Shown in pieces: positions 1-7,696 of a DNA stretch of 27,994 nt. Made by a program: the position numbers and the translations under genes. The DNA is taken from positions 1 through 27,994 of IMG/VR virus record IMGVR_UViG_3300009785_000064. One strand, 5' to 3'. Within the stretch, counting starts at the first letter, position 1, and every line of letters starts with the position of its first letter. Source of the stretch: a virus. The notes under the pieces are model-generated. The model did not search any database and was not told where the DNA came from. It saw only the letters and a program-made list of their open reading frames with translations.

Positions 1-123
1 ATAATTACCAATAGAGAGATTATATATTTAAAAACTTACAATCAGTTTTATTTTCCAGACTCAGGCTATAAACAAACAGACATTACTAAATTTGTAGACA
101 CTTCAAAAACTGAAGTTAACGCA
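1..123. repeat. terminal direct repeat, left copy
   Basis: The first 123 bases are identical to the last 123 bases of the window (27872-27994). The repeat lies inside a coding sequence that stays in frame when the ends are joined. This indicates a circular map, arising either from a circularly permuted or terminally redundant genome or from assembly overlap, giving 27,871 unique bases. It does not prove a physical terminal repeat in the virion. Confidence 0.97.
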
Positions 124-801
124 ACGCTACCTTATAATTTGGTAAGATATGCTTATAAAGATTTAAAGACATTTTTTGCCGACTTTCATAATCAAATAGT
201 AGGTCAAGAATGGGGTACCGAAACTTATAGAGGCGCAACAGACGGCGTTTTTGTTGGTCCACCCTATAAAATAGAAGTACCGTTCGGACACCAAAAATAT
301 GAACGTTTATTTGACGTTACTACTGAGATTCAAAAAAACATACAATGGGGCTGGTCTGTCGACAAAGAACAACAGCCAATTTTAGATAAGCCTTTATTGC
401 TTTATACTTATTTTCAGGACGAAGCCGATGTCGTTTCTTATATGCCTACTAATAACTCAGTCTCAAGTTTTGAAGACTATTACGTACCGTCTAACGATTT
501 GAGTTTAGGATCTTCTAATCTTCAAAGTTTAAACTTTTTTCCTGAGCGAAGCGAATGGAGTGGGCTTGTGAGTCAAATTACTTTATTTACAAAATATCAT
601 CAAAGATTTATCGAGGGCGTTTTTAGTCAGGATAAAAGAATTATTAAATTATCAGCATATTTGCCAGATAATATATTATTTGACCTATCGCTTTCAGATA
701 GATTTATTGTTAAAGATACTTTGTATATAATAAATAGTATTAAGACAAATTTTGCTACTGGACTTTCAGAGCTTGAATTACTAACCGAAGACAAATTATA
801 A
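1..801 (+). CDS. large tail protein, C-terminal part (continues from 26441-27994)
   Basis: The reading frame is open from base 1 to the stop at 799-801 and is the continuation of the gene beginning at 26441 across the circular join. Joined at base 124, the protein is 743 aa. A TTG at 139 could be mistaken for a start but is internal. The gene lies between a 327-aa structural protein and the tape measure protein. That position, and an N-terminal pattern I associate with flavobacterial phage tail proteins, suggest a tail-tip or baseplate component. No catalytic motif is visible. The stop is followed one base later by the next ATG (803), so the genes are probably translationally coupled. Function is inferred from context. 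Confidence 0.85.
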   Translation: MITNREIIYLKTYNQFYFPDSGYKQTDITKFVDTSKTEVNATLPYNLVRYAYKDLKTFFADFHNQIVGQEWGTETYRGATDGVFVGPPYKIEVPFGHQKYERLFDVTTEIQKNIQWGWSVDKEQQPILDKPLLLYTYFQDEADVVSYMPTNNSVSSFEDYYVPSNDLSLGSSNLQSLNFFPERSEWSGLVSQITLFTKYHQRFIEGVFSQDKRIIKLSAYLPDNILFDLSLSDRFIVKDTLYIINSIKTNFATGLSELELLTEDKL

Positions 802-802
802 T

Positions 803-952
803 ATGTTAAAATTAATATTAGACTTACTTAAAGATAGCCCAGGCGACACCGAAAATATTAGGATAGCTCAAGGAAAATACAAGCTTACTACCGGTGTAAG
901 AGAATCATTTAATCAACTTAAAACCGAAATGTTATGGCAACTGAAAAAATAG
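803..952 (+). CDS. small hypothetical tail-module protein (49 aa)
   Basis: A 49-aa frame starts one base after the stop of the large tail protein and overlaps the first 19 bases of the tape measure gene in another frame. The product is a mix of charged and hydrophobic residues (start MLKLILDLLK, end WQLKK) with no recognised motif. The tight packing, coupling to both neighbours and lack of any other explanation for the 132-base gap argue that it is real. Its place between tail tip and tape measure suggests a tail assembly accessory, but I do not recognise a family. Confidence 0.6.
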   Translation: MLKLILDLLKDSPGDTENIRIAQGKYKLTTGVRESFNQLKTEMLWQLKK

Positions 953-2559
953 GGGTTGAAATTGAGGTTAAATCTAAAGGAGCCGGCGCCGCATTTAGGG
1001 AGCTTTCAGGTGACATAAAAAAGTTTAACAAAGACTTAGATAAAAATAGAGACGGTTTAAAAGCTTTAGACACTATTACCGGTGGAGCTGTTAGTCAAAT
1101 TAAGTCGATGTCTAAAATGTATAAAGGCGCTGTCATAGCTGTTAAAGGTTTTTCTAAAAGTCTAAACGTAATGAAAGGCGCGTTATTAGCTACTGGTATA
1201 GGCGCTTTAGTAGTCGCTTTAGGTACTGTAATCGCTTACTGGGACGATATTAAATCTGTAATGTCTGGCGTCTCTAGTGAATCAAAAGACATACTAGAAA
1301 ATCAAACTAATACAACAAATTTAGCTCAACAAAACCTAGATACTTTATCGTCTTCAGAAAACATATTAAAACAGCAAGGTAAAACCGACAAAGAAATCTT
1401 ACAATTAAAAATAGCTCAGACTGGCGAAACTATTAAAAGTCTTACAGCCCAGTTAGAAACTCAAATAGAACAACGTCAAGCCCAAAAAGAGACCGCACAA
1501 AGACAGCAAAAGTTTTTAGCTGGTTTACTACAGTTAGTTACTGGTCCGGTATCCTGGATATTAAAAGCCTACGACAAAATAACCGGTAGCAATTCGTCAC
1601 AGATATTTGACAAAATGGCTTCAATGATTATAAGTGACGAAGACGAAGACGCTGACGCCGCGATAGAGACCGCTAAAAAACGGCTATTGAATTTGCAAAA
1701 CTCTAAAGCTGGTATGGAGTTAACTATTACTAACAACGAAACAAAAGAACGTCAAAAACGTAAGCAAATAGCCGACGATTTTAGAAAAAAAGATTTAGAC
1801 GCCGATATTAAATTAGCAGCTGACAAATTAGCTTTATTTGTTAAAGATACTGAAATGGTAGCCGGCTTAAGGCGTAGCAACTGGGAGGCTAATTTAGAAG
1901 AGACTAAGGCTAATGACGCTATGCTTTTAGAGTTAGAGAGACAAAGGTTACTAGACCAGGTTAACGAGTCTACGGCTTCGGACTTTATGAAAAAATTAGC
2001 TTTAGAAGAGATTAACGAAAATTTTGACTCTCAAATAGAAGCTTCTAACGAAGAGTACGACGACAGAGAGACGGCTCGCGAAAAGGCGGTCGCTAGTCAA
2101 AAAGTCGATTTAATGAAACAAACTTTCGGAACTTTAGCCGAAGTATTAGGTAAAAATTCAGCCGCCGGAAAAGCCGCCGCTATAGCAGCCGCAACGATTA
2201 ACACCTACCAAGGTATTTCTGAAATTTGGGGTAATAAATCTACATTACCGGCACCGTTTGACGTAATACAAAAAGGTGTAGCAAGTGTAGCCGTTTTAGC
2301 ATCTGGTTTAAAAACAGTAAAACAAATTAAACAAGTCCCTAAGCCTAAAGGAGTCAAAGGCGGCGGCGGTGGTGGTGGCGGTGGTGCGCCTAGCTTTACG
2401 CCTCCAGCTTTTAACGTAGTGGGCGCTGGTGGTACTAGCAATTTAGCTGGTGCTATAGCCGACCAGGAAAACAGACCTAGTAGGTCTTATGTCGTAGCTG
2501 GTGACGTTACTACAGCTCAAGAACTAGAACGTAACACTATTAACGAATCGTCAATTTAA
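934..2559 (+). CDS. tape measure protein
   Basis: This 541-aa protein has the features of a phage tail tape measure. It has a charged N-terminus, a hydrophobic Gly/Ala-rich segment at about residues 80-105 (ATGIGALVVALGTVIAYW), and long Gln/Glu/Lys-rich helical stretches at about 120-200 and 250-390. An Ala-rich helix at about 410-425 precedes a run of nine glycines around residue 475. The C-terminal AYVVAGDVTTAQ-like pattern (here SYVVAGDVTTAQELERN) matches what I remember from flavobacterial phage tape measures. At roughly 1.5 angstrom per residue it would specify a short, about 80 nm tail, if the usual rule holds. It lies downstream of the tail structural genes and is the last gene before the head module. 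Confidence 0.88.
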   Translation: MATEKIGVEIEVKSKGAGAAFRELSGDIKKFNKDLDKNRDGLKALDTITGGAVSQIKSMSKMYKGAVIAVKGFSKSLNVMKGALLATGIGALVVALGTVIAYWDDIKSVMSGVSSESKDILENQTNTTNLAQQNLDTLSSSENILKQQGKTDKEILQLKIAQTGETIKSLTAQLETQIEQRQAQKETAQRQQKFLAGLLQLVTGPVSWILKAYDKITGSNSSQIFDKMASMIISDEDEDADAAIETAKKRLLNLQNSKAGMELTITNNETKERQKRKQIADDFRKKDLDADIKLAADKLALFVKDTEMVAGLRRSNWEANLEETKANDAMLLELERQRLLDQVNESTASDFMKKLALEEINENFDSQIEASNEEYDDRETAREKAVASQKVDLMKQTFGTLAEVLGKNSAAGKAAAIAAATINTYQGISEIWGNKSTLPAPFDVIQKGVASVAVLASGLKTVKQIKQVPKPKGVKGGGGGGGGGAPSFTPPAFNVVGAGGTSNLAGAIADQENRPSRSYVVAGDVTTAQELERNTINESSI

Positions 2560-2577
2560 ACACAAAAAAAATAATTT

Positions 2578-2591
2578 AACGTTATATATAT
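2578..2591 (+). promoter_or_regulatory. late start-associated motif, copy 1
   Basis: AACGTTATATATAT sits directly against the ATG at 2592 and is preceded by an A-rich stretch. The same 14 bases precede the gene at 3381 exactly, and close variants precede 7273, 21116 and 23607. It occurs only at starts of late gene groups, which suggests a promoter with a very short leader or a translation initiation signal. Confidence 0.6.
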
Positions 2592-3203
2592 ATGAAAGTA
2601 GTAGAACTAATTATAGACGAAACCGATTTAGAGTCAGGCGTAGACTGTATAAGTATTGTAGAGCACCCAGCTATAGAAGAGAATTGGATAGCTTTAAAAG
2701 ACGAAAAAAAAGAATTTCAATTTAAAGAAGTAGATACGGACCAGCGAATTTTACTAGGCGCTCTTTTAGTACCTAATAAAACGATATACCGAAAAGACGG
2801 ACCAAATAAAGACCCTTATTATATTTTCTTTAATAAAGATACTGTCAGACTAGCTAGCGAGCTTTTTATGCAAAGAGGCTACCAAAACAATGCAAGCTAC
2901 GAACATATAGAAAAGGTAAAAGGTTTAACGCTAGTCGAGTCCTGGATAGTAGAATCTAAGGACCAGGATAAAAGTAATATTTACGACTTAGATTTACCGG
3001 TCGGTACCTGGGTAGGCTCCGTCAAGGTCCATAACGAAAAAATTTGGAATGAAATAAAAGAAGAGGGTACCTTAAACGGTTTTTCTATAGAAGGTATGTT
3101 CGGCGAAAAATATCAAAGCGAGTTAAAAACTAACAAGCAAATTGAAGACGGTTTAACTTTATTAAAAATTAAAAAAGCAATTATAGAAAATGAGCAACTT
3201 TAA
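2592..3203 (+). CDS. prohead protease, XkdF-like (Peptidase S78_2 type)
   Basis: The 203-aa product carries the landmark pattern of the XkdF-like prohead serine protease family. A His sits in an A-x-YEH motif (His105), followed by VESWIVES at about 115-122, then a GTWVGSVKV stretch at about 138-146, and a GFSIEG motif at about 163-168 whose Ser165 is the likely nucleophile. Such enzymes mature the capsid by trimming scaffold and coat proteins inside the prohead. The position, immediately before a row of small capsid-module proteins, a scaffold-like protein and the major capsid gene, fits this. The start is set by the late motif. The stop overlaps the next small gene by 14 bases. Confidence 0.82.
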   Translation: MKVVELIIDETDLESGVDCISIVEHPAIEENWIALKDEKKEFQFKEVDTDQRILLGALLVPNKTIYRKDGPNKDPYYIFFNKDTVRLASELFMQRGYQNNASYEHIEKVKGLTLVESWIVESKDQDKSNIYDLDLPVGTWVGSVKVHNEKIWNEIKEEGTLNGFSIEGMFGEKYQSELKTNKQIEDGLTLLKIKKAIIENEQL

Positions 3204-3345
3204 CACTAAAATTCCTTTGCCGATAGTATCACCTAAAAACGGTAAAAGAGGCTGTTTATGTAAAGACAAAAATACATACTCTAGAGAATGCTGCGACGGT
3301 ACTTTGTGGGCTCAAGGTATAGGCAGTATTACAGCTACAAAATAA
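3190..3345 (+). CDS. Cys-rich microprotein (51 aa)
   Basis: A 51-aa frame overlaps the end of the protease gene and ends 35 bases before the next gene. It contains a compact cysteine motif, CLCKDKNTYSRECCDG, followed by LWAQGIGS. The four Cys and the AQGIG ending resemble a small protein I have seen repeatedly in flavobacterial phage structural regions. The Cys pattern could bind a metal or form disulfides. Its function is unknown; its place between protease and capsid-module genes suggests a virion or assembly role. Confidence 0.7.
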   Translation: MSNFNTKIPLPIVSPKNGKRGCLCKDKNTYSRECCDGTLWAQGIGSITATK

Positions 3346-3366
3346 AAATACAAAAAAAATAATACA

Positions 3367-3380
3367 AACGTTATATATAT
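3367..3380 (+). promoter_or_regulatory. late start-associated motif, copy 2
   Basis: AACGTTATATATAT is identical to the copy at 2578-2591 and again abuts the ATG (3381). The upstream A-rich block (AAAAAAAATAAT) is also shared with copy 1, extending the similarity to about 30 bases. Confidence 0.6.
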
Positions 3381-3788
3381 ATGAGCACAGAAAAAACAGT
3401 CTTTACTAAATTGTTTAAAAAAACTAAACAAGCTTTAAAGAGTCAAAAAGTAAGCTTAGCAAATATTGAAGACATAGTATTGCGTACTGACGGCGCTTCG
3501 TCTGACCTCGATGCTTATGACGATATGTTAAACGACTGGGTTATTAGATATATAGATTTACAAAACGAAGTTAATGGTTTGGTTAATATGGCTGACATAG
3601 CAGCAAACAGTATGTTAGATTTAGATAATGTAATGAGCGAATTTAGTACCGCCGCTGAGTCTTTAGGTATTAACCCTTTTCAATTTGACGAATACGCCAG
3701 CGCTACATTAACTTTAGGTAGTTATGAAAACAATATAGAAGATTTAAACGACACTTTAGGAGTGGCTAAAACAATGCAACAATTATAA
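3381..3788 (+). CDS. capsid-module protein A, shared N-terminal motif family (135 aa)
   Basis: This acidic, helical 135-aa protein begins with MSTEKTVFTKLFKK, followed by a basic stretch and QKVSLANIED at about 22-31. The next gene begins MSTENTIFSKLFNK and the gene at 4459 has KKVSLA. It also shares a C-terminal LGIxP motif (LGINP here) with both. The three are therefore probably paralogues. Lying between the prohead protease and the scaffold-like gene, they may be internal or cargo proteins directed into the prohead by the N-terminal segment, which the protease could remove. I know no assigned function. Confidence 0.82.
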   Translation: MSTEKTVFTKLFKKTKQALKSQKVSLANIEDIVLRTDGASSDLDAYDDMLNDWVIRYIDLQNEVNGLVNMADIAANSMLDLDNVMSEFSTAAESLGINPFQFDEYASATLTLGSYENNIEDLNDTLGVAKTMQQL

Positions 3789-3790
3789 AT

Positions 3791-4258
3791 ATGAGTACAG
3801 AAAATACAATATTCAGTAAGTTATTTAACAAAAACGCAATACAGCTAAAAAAGACTGACTTAAAAAAACGAAGCTTAAAGCTAAGTATTGTAGAAGACAT
3901 TAACGATTTAGCAGACAGTTTAAGAGATTCTTATGACGTAGCTTCATATTATGCTAACGGTAGACTAGAAGAGCTTGAAAGCGATTATTTTGACGCTGTT
4001 AATGATATTAAACTAGAAATTGACGAAATGGCTATAAATAGCGCCGTACGTTTTTTACCTGAAGAGGGCGAAAAAATGCAAGCTTTAGTCGGTGAGTTAG
4101 AAAATAAATCTGAAGAGTTAGGCATTTTACCGTCTGAATTAATTCAAGGTTATGACGAAATTACTTTTATGGTAGACAATTATCAGTCTCTTTACGACGA
4201 ACTTATTTCAGCATACAGAGAGACTATACGATCTACTGGTAATAACGATTTTCTATAA
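3791..4258 (+). CDS. capsid-module protein B, paralogue of A (155 aa)
   Basis: The gene starts two bases after the stop of protein A. The N-terminus MSTENTIFSKLFNK is nearly the same as in A, then a Lys-rich stretch leads to RSLKLSIVEDIND at about 27-39. The remainder is acidic and helical, with SEELGILPSEL and several spaced tyrosines near the C-terminus. This matches the domain plan of A and of the protein at 4459: basic leader, a V/L-rich motif, an acidic helical body and LGIxP. The role is inferred to be in the capsid interior or assembly. Confidence 0.82.
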   Translation: MSTENTIFSKLFNKNAIQLKKTDLKKRSLKLSIVEDINDLADSLRDSYDVASYYANGRLEELESDYFDAVNDIKLEIDEMAINSAVRFLPEEGEKMQALVGELENKSEELGILPSELIQGYDEITFMVDNYQSLYDELISAYRETIRSTGNNDFL

Positions 4259-4261
4259 TTT

Positions 4262-4459
4262 ATGGGCACTATAGATACGGTATACAGAAAACTTTATAGC
4301 GACGATACGTCCGTAGAAATGATAGTCGACCGTATGTCTAAAAAAATGGACTTAGAAACGTACCCCTGGGACAAATGTATTGCAGACCAGACAAAAAAAT
4401 ACGGTGCTGAAGCGGCGCCTAAAATTTGCGGTTACATTAAAAATAAATACGGTAATTAA
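4262..4459 (+). CDS. small capsid-module protein with PWDxC domain (65 aa)
   Basis: The 65-aa product has the same kind of N-terminus as its neighbours (TVYRKLY), followed by a compact domain YPWDKCIADQTKKYG and APKICGYIKNKYG. I recognise this PWD-C...KYG...A-K-IC-IK pattern as a small recurring domain of phage capsid-region proteins, sometimes fused to proteases or scaffolds, but not with a known function. The two Cys residues may bind metal or pair. The stop shares one base with the start of the next gene (TAATG), so expression is coupled. Confidence 0.75.
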   Translation: MGTIDTVYRKLYSDDTSVEMIVDRMSKKMDLETYPWDKCIADQTKKYGAEAAPKICGYIKNKYGN

Positions 4460-4905
4460 TGAAAGACTCTATATTTGCAATTTTTAAAAAAGTTAGCGGC
4501 TTTGATAGCTCTAAAAAAGTAAGCTTAGCAGCCTCAGACGAACTAGAATCGGCTATTAACGAAGCTGAGACATATTCAGACGTAATAGACCTAGACGGCG
4601 CTATAAACGGCTCTAAACAGCTTATACAAGCCTATGAAGACTTTAAGCTACAAGCCGAAACTTACTATAATGAGTTTGAAAACGTAGACAACTGGTATAC
4701 GACACTTGAAGACAAAAGAATAGCTTTAGAAGACAAATTAAACAGTTACGAAGCCTTAGCCGACGAACTAGGAATAGACCCTAAAACTTCAGATTCTTAT
4801 GTTTACGGCGACGAATTACTTTTTATGTTAAATGAAGAGTATACTAAGTACAACGAATACTATAACGACATAAATGACGCTTATACAATATCATCTGAAA
4901 ATTAA
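4459..4905 (+). CDS. capsid-module protein C, paralogue of A and B (148 aa)
   Basis: The start overlaps the previous stop by one base. The N-terminus has SIFAIFKKVSG and then SKKVSLAASDE at about 17-27, matching the KVSLA of protein A. The body is acidic, helical and rich in Tyr, Asp and Glu. ADELGIDPKTS near residue 110 matches LGIxP in A and B. Divergence between the three is large, so the duplication is old. A structural or internal head role is inferred from position only. Confidence 0.82.
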   Translation: MKDSIFAIFKKVSGFDSSKKVSLAASDELESAINEAETYSDVIDLDGAINGSKQLIQAYEDFKLQAETYYNEFENVDNWYTTLEDKRIALEDKLNSYEALADELGIDPKTSDSYVYGDELLFMLNEEYTKYNEYYNDINDAYTISSEN

Positions 4906-4922
4906 TCTAAATAAAAATCAAT

Positions 4923-5540
4923 ATGAATACAAGTGAAATGTTAAGCCAAATTAAGACTATTCTAGGCGCGAAAGTAAACCTAGCTCAGCTTATTTTGGAT
5001 AATGGAACCGTCCTGGAAGCTGAAAGCTTTGAAAAAGACGGCGCGGTTTTTATCGTAAGCGGTGAAGACAGAATAAGCCTACCGGTAGGCGAATATACAA
5101 TCGAAGACGGTCGTATGTTAAAAGTTACTGAAGAGGGTATTATAGCTGAAATTGCTAGCGAAGCTGTTAGCGAAGAGTTAGAGACTGAAGAGGTTATTAT
5201 CGAAGCGCCTGAAGAGGTAGCCGAAGAGGTAGCTAAAGTAGTGGAAGCTGTAGTCGAAGTATTAGCACCTATAATGGACGAAATACAAAAAGACGTAGAA
5301 GAGTTAAAAAAGAAATTCGAATCAATTCCAGAAGCTGAAGAAGAAGGCTATAAAGACGGAATAGCAGACGAAAAAGAAGACGAAAAGGAAAAAATGAGCT
5401 CTCAGAAATTAGCAGCTAGAAAACCTTTAAAACATAAGCCGGAAGCTCAAACAGCTAAACCAAATATGGCGTTTTCACAAAACAGAAACCATAACACTAT
5501 ATTAGACAGAGTTATGACTAGAGTATCAAAATTAAAATAA
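4923..5540 (+). CDS. scaffold-like protein, Glu-rich (205 aa)
   Basis: The product directly precedes the major capsid gene. It has a short N-terminal segment with GAKVNLAQ at about 15-22, echoing KVSLA in its neighbours. A beta-like region covers about 25-80. A very Glu/Val-rich helical stretch at about 85-160 is probably coiled coil, and a basic tail (KLAARKPLKHKPE) ends the protein. This architecture, acidic coiled coil with a basic C-terminus next to protease and coat genes, is typical of scaffold proteins. There is no sequence motif that proves it. Confidence 0.7.
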   Translation: MNTSEMLSQIKTILGAKVNLAQLILDNGTVLEAESFEKDGAVFIVSGEDRISLPVGEYTIEDGRMLKVTEEGIIAEIASEAVSEELETEEVIIEAPEEVAEEVAKVVEAVVEVLAPIMDEIQKDVEELKKKFESIPEAEEEGYKDGIADEKEDEKEKMSSQKLAARKPLKHKPEAQTAKPNMAFSQNRNHNTILDRVMTRVSKLK

Positions 5541-5559
5541 TTAATAAACAATCAATAAA

Positions 5560-6558
5560 ATGAGAAACATTAAAAATAGAAACGTAGCTTTAAGAACTAT
5601 TCCAGGTAGTGCTACTGGTTCAATAGGTAATATTACGACAACCTACGAAGGTCAATACGCTGGTCAATTTATAGCCGCGGCTTTATTTTCAGGAACTACT
5701 CTAGACAAAGGTTTAGTTACTGTTAAGCCAAACGTTAAGTACAAAGAAGTAATTAAAAAGCTAGATATGACAAATATCGTTGTAGCTGGAACTTGTGATT
5801 TTACACCAACTTTAGACGCTATTGATTTAGAACAAAGAGTTTTAGAAGTAGGTAGCTATCAAACTAATTTACAAATTTGTAAGTCTGACTTTGAAACTGA
5901 TTATTTAGCTTTAGAACAAGGCGCGTCAGCTTTCACAGACCTACCAGGATCTTTCGCTGACTTTATGTTAGCTCACGTTGCGGCTAAAATTGCTGAAAGT
6001 GTAGAAGTAAATATTTGGGGGGGTGCCGGTGACGCTAACAATTTTCAAGGTTTAGTACCTAGATTATTAGCTGAAGCAAATTCACAAAAAGTAGTATCGG
6101 CTCTAACGGCTTGGAGTGCTACAACAATAATCGCTGAGCTCGGTTCTATAGTAGACGCCTTATTGCCAGAGGTTTACGGTAAAGATGACCTACATTTATA
6201 TTTGCCAACGGCGGCTTTTAAAGCCTATGTTCGAGCTCTCGGCGGTTTCGCTGCAAATACTGGAGCTAACGGTGTAGACGGTAGAGGTACAATGTGGTAC
6301 GCTAACGGTGGAGCTGGTTTAAGCTTTGACGGAATACCGGTGGCTATGTGCCCTGGAATGCCAGCAACTAACGCTGTTTTAGCCGAAAAAAGTAACCTTT
6401 TCTTTGGAACTTCTACTCTGGCGGACATTCAGCAAACAGTTAAATTGTTAGATATGTCAGATTTAGACGGCTCACAAAATGCGAGAGTAATTGTAAGATT
6501 TTTCGCTGGGACCCAGGTAGGTGTACCAAAAGACGCTGTAGTATATAGCTTAGCGTAA
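5560..6558 (+). CDS. major capsid protein (HK97-fold expected)
   Basis: The 332-aa product follows the scaffold-like gene and has the composition of a coat protein: Ala/Gly-rich, few Cys, moderate charge. NIWGGAGDANNFQGL at about 151-165, an LPTAAFKAYVRALGG segment and a C-terminal stretch ending RFFAGTQVGVPKDAVVYS resemble flavobacterial phage HK97-type coat proteins in my memory. The N-terminus (NRNVALRT) recalls the KVxLA pattern of upstream proteins and could be a processing region. The gene is followed by a hairpin at 6581-6600. HK97 fold is expected, not shown. Confidence 0.85.
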   Translation: MRNIKNRNVALRTIPGSATGSIGNITTTYEGQYAGQFIAAALFSGTTLDKGLVTVKPNVKYKEVIKKLDMTNIVVAGTCDFTPTLDAIDLEQRVLEVGSYQTNLQICKSDFETDYLALEQGASAFTDLPGSFADFMLAHVAAKIAESVEVNIWGGAGDANNFQGLVPRLLAEANSQKVVSALTAWSATTIIAELGSIVDALLPEVYGKDDLHLYLPTAAFKAYVRALGGFAANTGANGVDGRGTMWYANGGAGLSFDGIPVAMCPGMPATNAVLAEKSNLFFGTSTLADIQQTVKLLDMSDLDGSQNARVIVRFFAGTQVGVPKDAVVYSLA

Positions 6559-6580
6559 TTAATAATAATCAAACTAAGAC

Positions 6581-6600
6581 GCCAGGCTTAACCGCCTGGT
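6581..6600 (+). other. hairpin after the major capsid gene
   Basis: CCAGGC (6582-6587) pairs perfectly with GCCTGG (6594-6599) around a six-base loop, with a flanking G-T pair. It is the most GC-rich stem in the intergenic DNA and has no U-tract after it. It could stabilise the 3' end of capsid mRNA or attenuate read-through rather than act as a full terminator. Confidence 0.6.
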
Positions 6601-6625
6601 AGACTAGTTTATAATAAATAAAAAT

Positions 6626-7180
6626 ATGGCTTGTAGCGCATTAAGTACCGGTAGAGCTCTAAACTGCAAAAATTCAATGGGCGGCTTAAAAGCTGTTTAT
6701 TTTGCAGACTTTGGCTCAATCGAATTAACAGTAACAGCGGGCGTAGTAACCGCTTTTGTAGGTACCCCTAAACTATTCCAGTACGACCTAAAAGGTACGT
6801 CAAATCTCGAACAAACGATAAATTCTAGTCGAGATAATGGAACGGTTTTTTATGAACAAACTTTAAACTTAACTTTGCCTTTTTTAGACGTAGAGACTCA
6901 GCAAGAGTTAATAAAAATAATTGAAGCTAGACCTTACGCTATAGTAGAAGACTATAACGACAACTATCTATTTATTGGAGCTGAAAACGGAACCGATAAT
7001 TCAGGCGGTACTATTGCGACTGGATCAGCAAATGGCGATATGTCAGGCTTTACTATAACTCAGGTCGGAATGGAACGTCTACCGGCGTTTTTTATAGAAA
7101 AGGCTGTAGTAACAGCGGCTATTGAAGCTTCGGCGGCGGCACCTACTCAGATTAACCCTAGTAATACAGTTAATCCGTAA
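6626..7180 (+). CDS. structural protein after the capsid gene, possible tail-tube-like (184 aa)
   Basis: This 184-aa protein follows the coat gene and ends the head transcription unit just before a strong terminator. It begins with a Cys-containing segment (ALNCKNSMGGLKAVYF at about 12-27). Next come FQYDLKGTSNLEQTI, a SSRDNGTVFYEQTLNLTLP stretch and a C-terminal GFTITQVGMERLPAFF pattern. I remember this arrangement from flavobacterial phage proteins encoded directly after the coat gene. Beta-rich content suggests a virion protein, possibly tail tube, neck or decoration. The tail tail is short, disordered-looking and Ala/Pro-rich. Confidence 0.72.
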   Translation: MACSALSTGRALNCKNSMGGLKAVYFADFGSIELTVTAGVVTAFVGTPKLFQYDLKGTSNLEQTINSSRDNGTVFYEQTLNLTLPFLDVETQQELIKIIEARPYAIVEDYNDNYLFIGAENGTDNSGGTIATGSANGDMSGFTITQVGMERLPAFFIEKAVVTAAIEASAAAPTQINPSNTVNP

Positions 7181-7211
7181 TTATATATTAAATTTGTTTT
7201 TGTTAATTAAG

Positions 7212-7240
7212 AGCTACCTTTATTGGTGGCTTTTTTTTTT
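7212..7240 (+). terminator. rho-independent terminator after the head unit
   Basis: AGCTACC (7212 onward) pairs with GGTGGCT over seven base pairs, one of them G-T, around the loop TTTATT. Ten T residues follow (7231-7240). It lies 31 bases after the stop of the 6626 gene, and a late start motif follows at once, so a new transcription unit must begin just downstream. Confidence 0.85.
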
Positions 7241-7258
7241 AGCAAAATATATTTTTTT

Positions 7259-7272
7259 TACGTTATATAAAT
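7259..7272 (+). promoter_or_regulatory. late start-associated motif, copy 3
   Basis: TACGTTATATAAAT abuts the ATG at 7273. It lies only 19 bases past the terminator T-tract, so a promoter for the 7273-onward genes must be here or the terminator must leak. This is the strongest local argument that the motif is part of a promoter. Confidence 0.6.
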
Positions 7273-7692
7273 ATGCAAGTATTAAAACCGACTACAGACG
7301 AACAAACTTTTTTTCTTATACCTAGAGTATACAATACTGGTTTAACGTTTTCTTTAAGAGACGATACTACAAATAAAAGAGTACCTTATACACCTACTGT
7401 AGTTAGACAAAACGACTACTTAAAAATAACTGACGTATTTAATTTAGTAGAGGGTCACTTTTACGATATTATAATAGATGAAAATTTTGACGTTTGGAAT
7501 ACAAATAACGATTTATATAACCTTAGCCCTGACACTTGGAACTCTACTACTAAAAAAGACGTATTTACTATAATAGATAGAATATTTTGCACAGCACAGC
7601 CTATAGTACAACTTAACCAAGAGAATTATAACTTAAATAAAGGTCAATATAAAAAAGACGATTCATTCAATAACGACTATATAGTATTTTAA
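7273..7692 (+). CDS. hypothetical virion-module protein (139 aa)
   Basis: The first gene of the portal unit makes a 139-aa beta-rich protein. A segment IDRIFCTAQPI near residue 99 and a C-terminal YNLNKGQYKKDDSFNNDYIVF resemble proteins I recall from flavobacterial phage structural clusters, without assigned function. Its start is fixed by the late motif; the longer frame overlapping at 7122-7325 is a shadow. The stop is four bases before the portal gene. A neck, portal-associated or head accessory role is inferred from this position. Confidence 0.7.
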   Translation: MQVLKPTTDEQTFFLIPRVYNTGLTFSLRDDTTNKRVPYTPTVVRQNDYLKITDVFNLVEGHFYDIIIDENFDVWNTNNDLYNLSPDTWNSTTKKDVFTIIDRIFCTAQPIVQLNQENYNLNKGQYKKDDSFNNDYIVF

Positions 7693-7696
7693 GAAA

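Noticed and set aside
2205-2441. Antisense Pro-rich frame
   Set aside because: Reverse reading of the glycine run of the tape measure gene.
7122-7325. 67-codon + strand frame across the 7212-7240 terminator
   Set aside because: It overlaps a real gene end, a terminator and the late motif; composition is Leu/Tyr-rich from T-rich DNA. The 7273 gene in another frame is far better.
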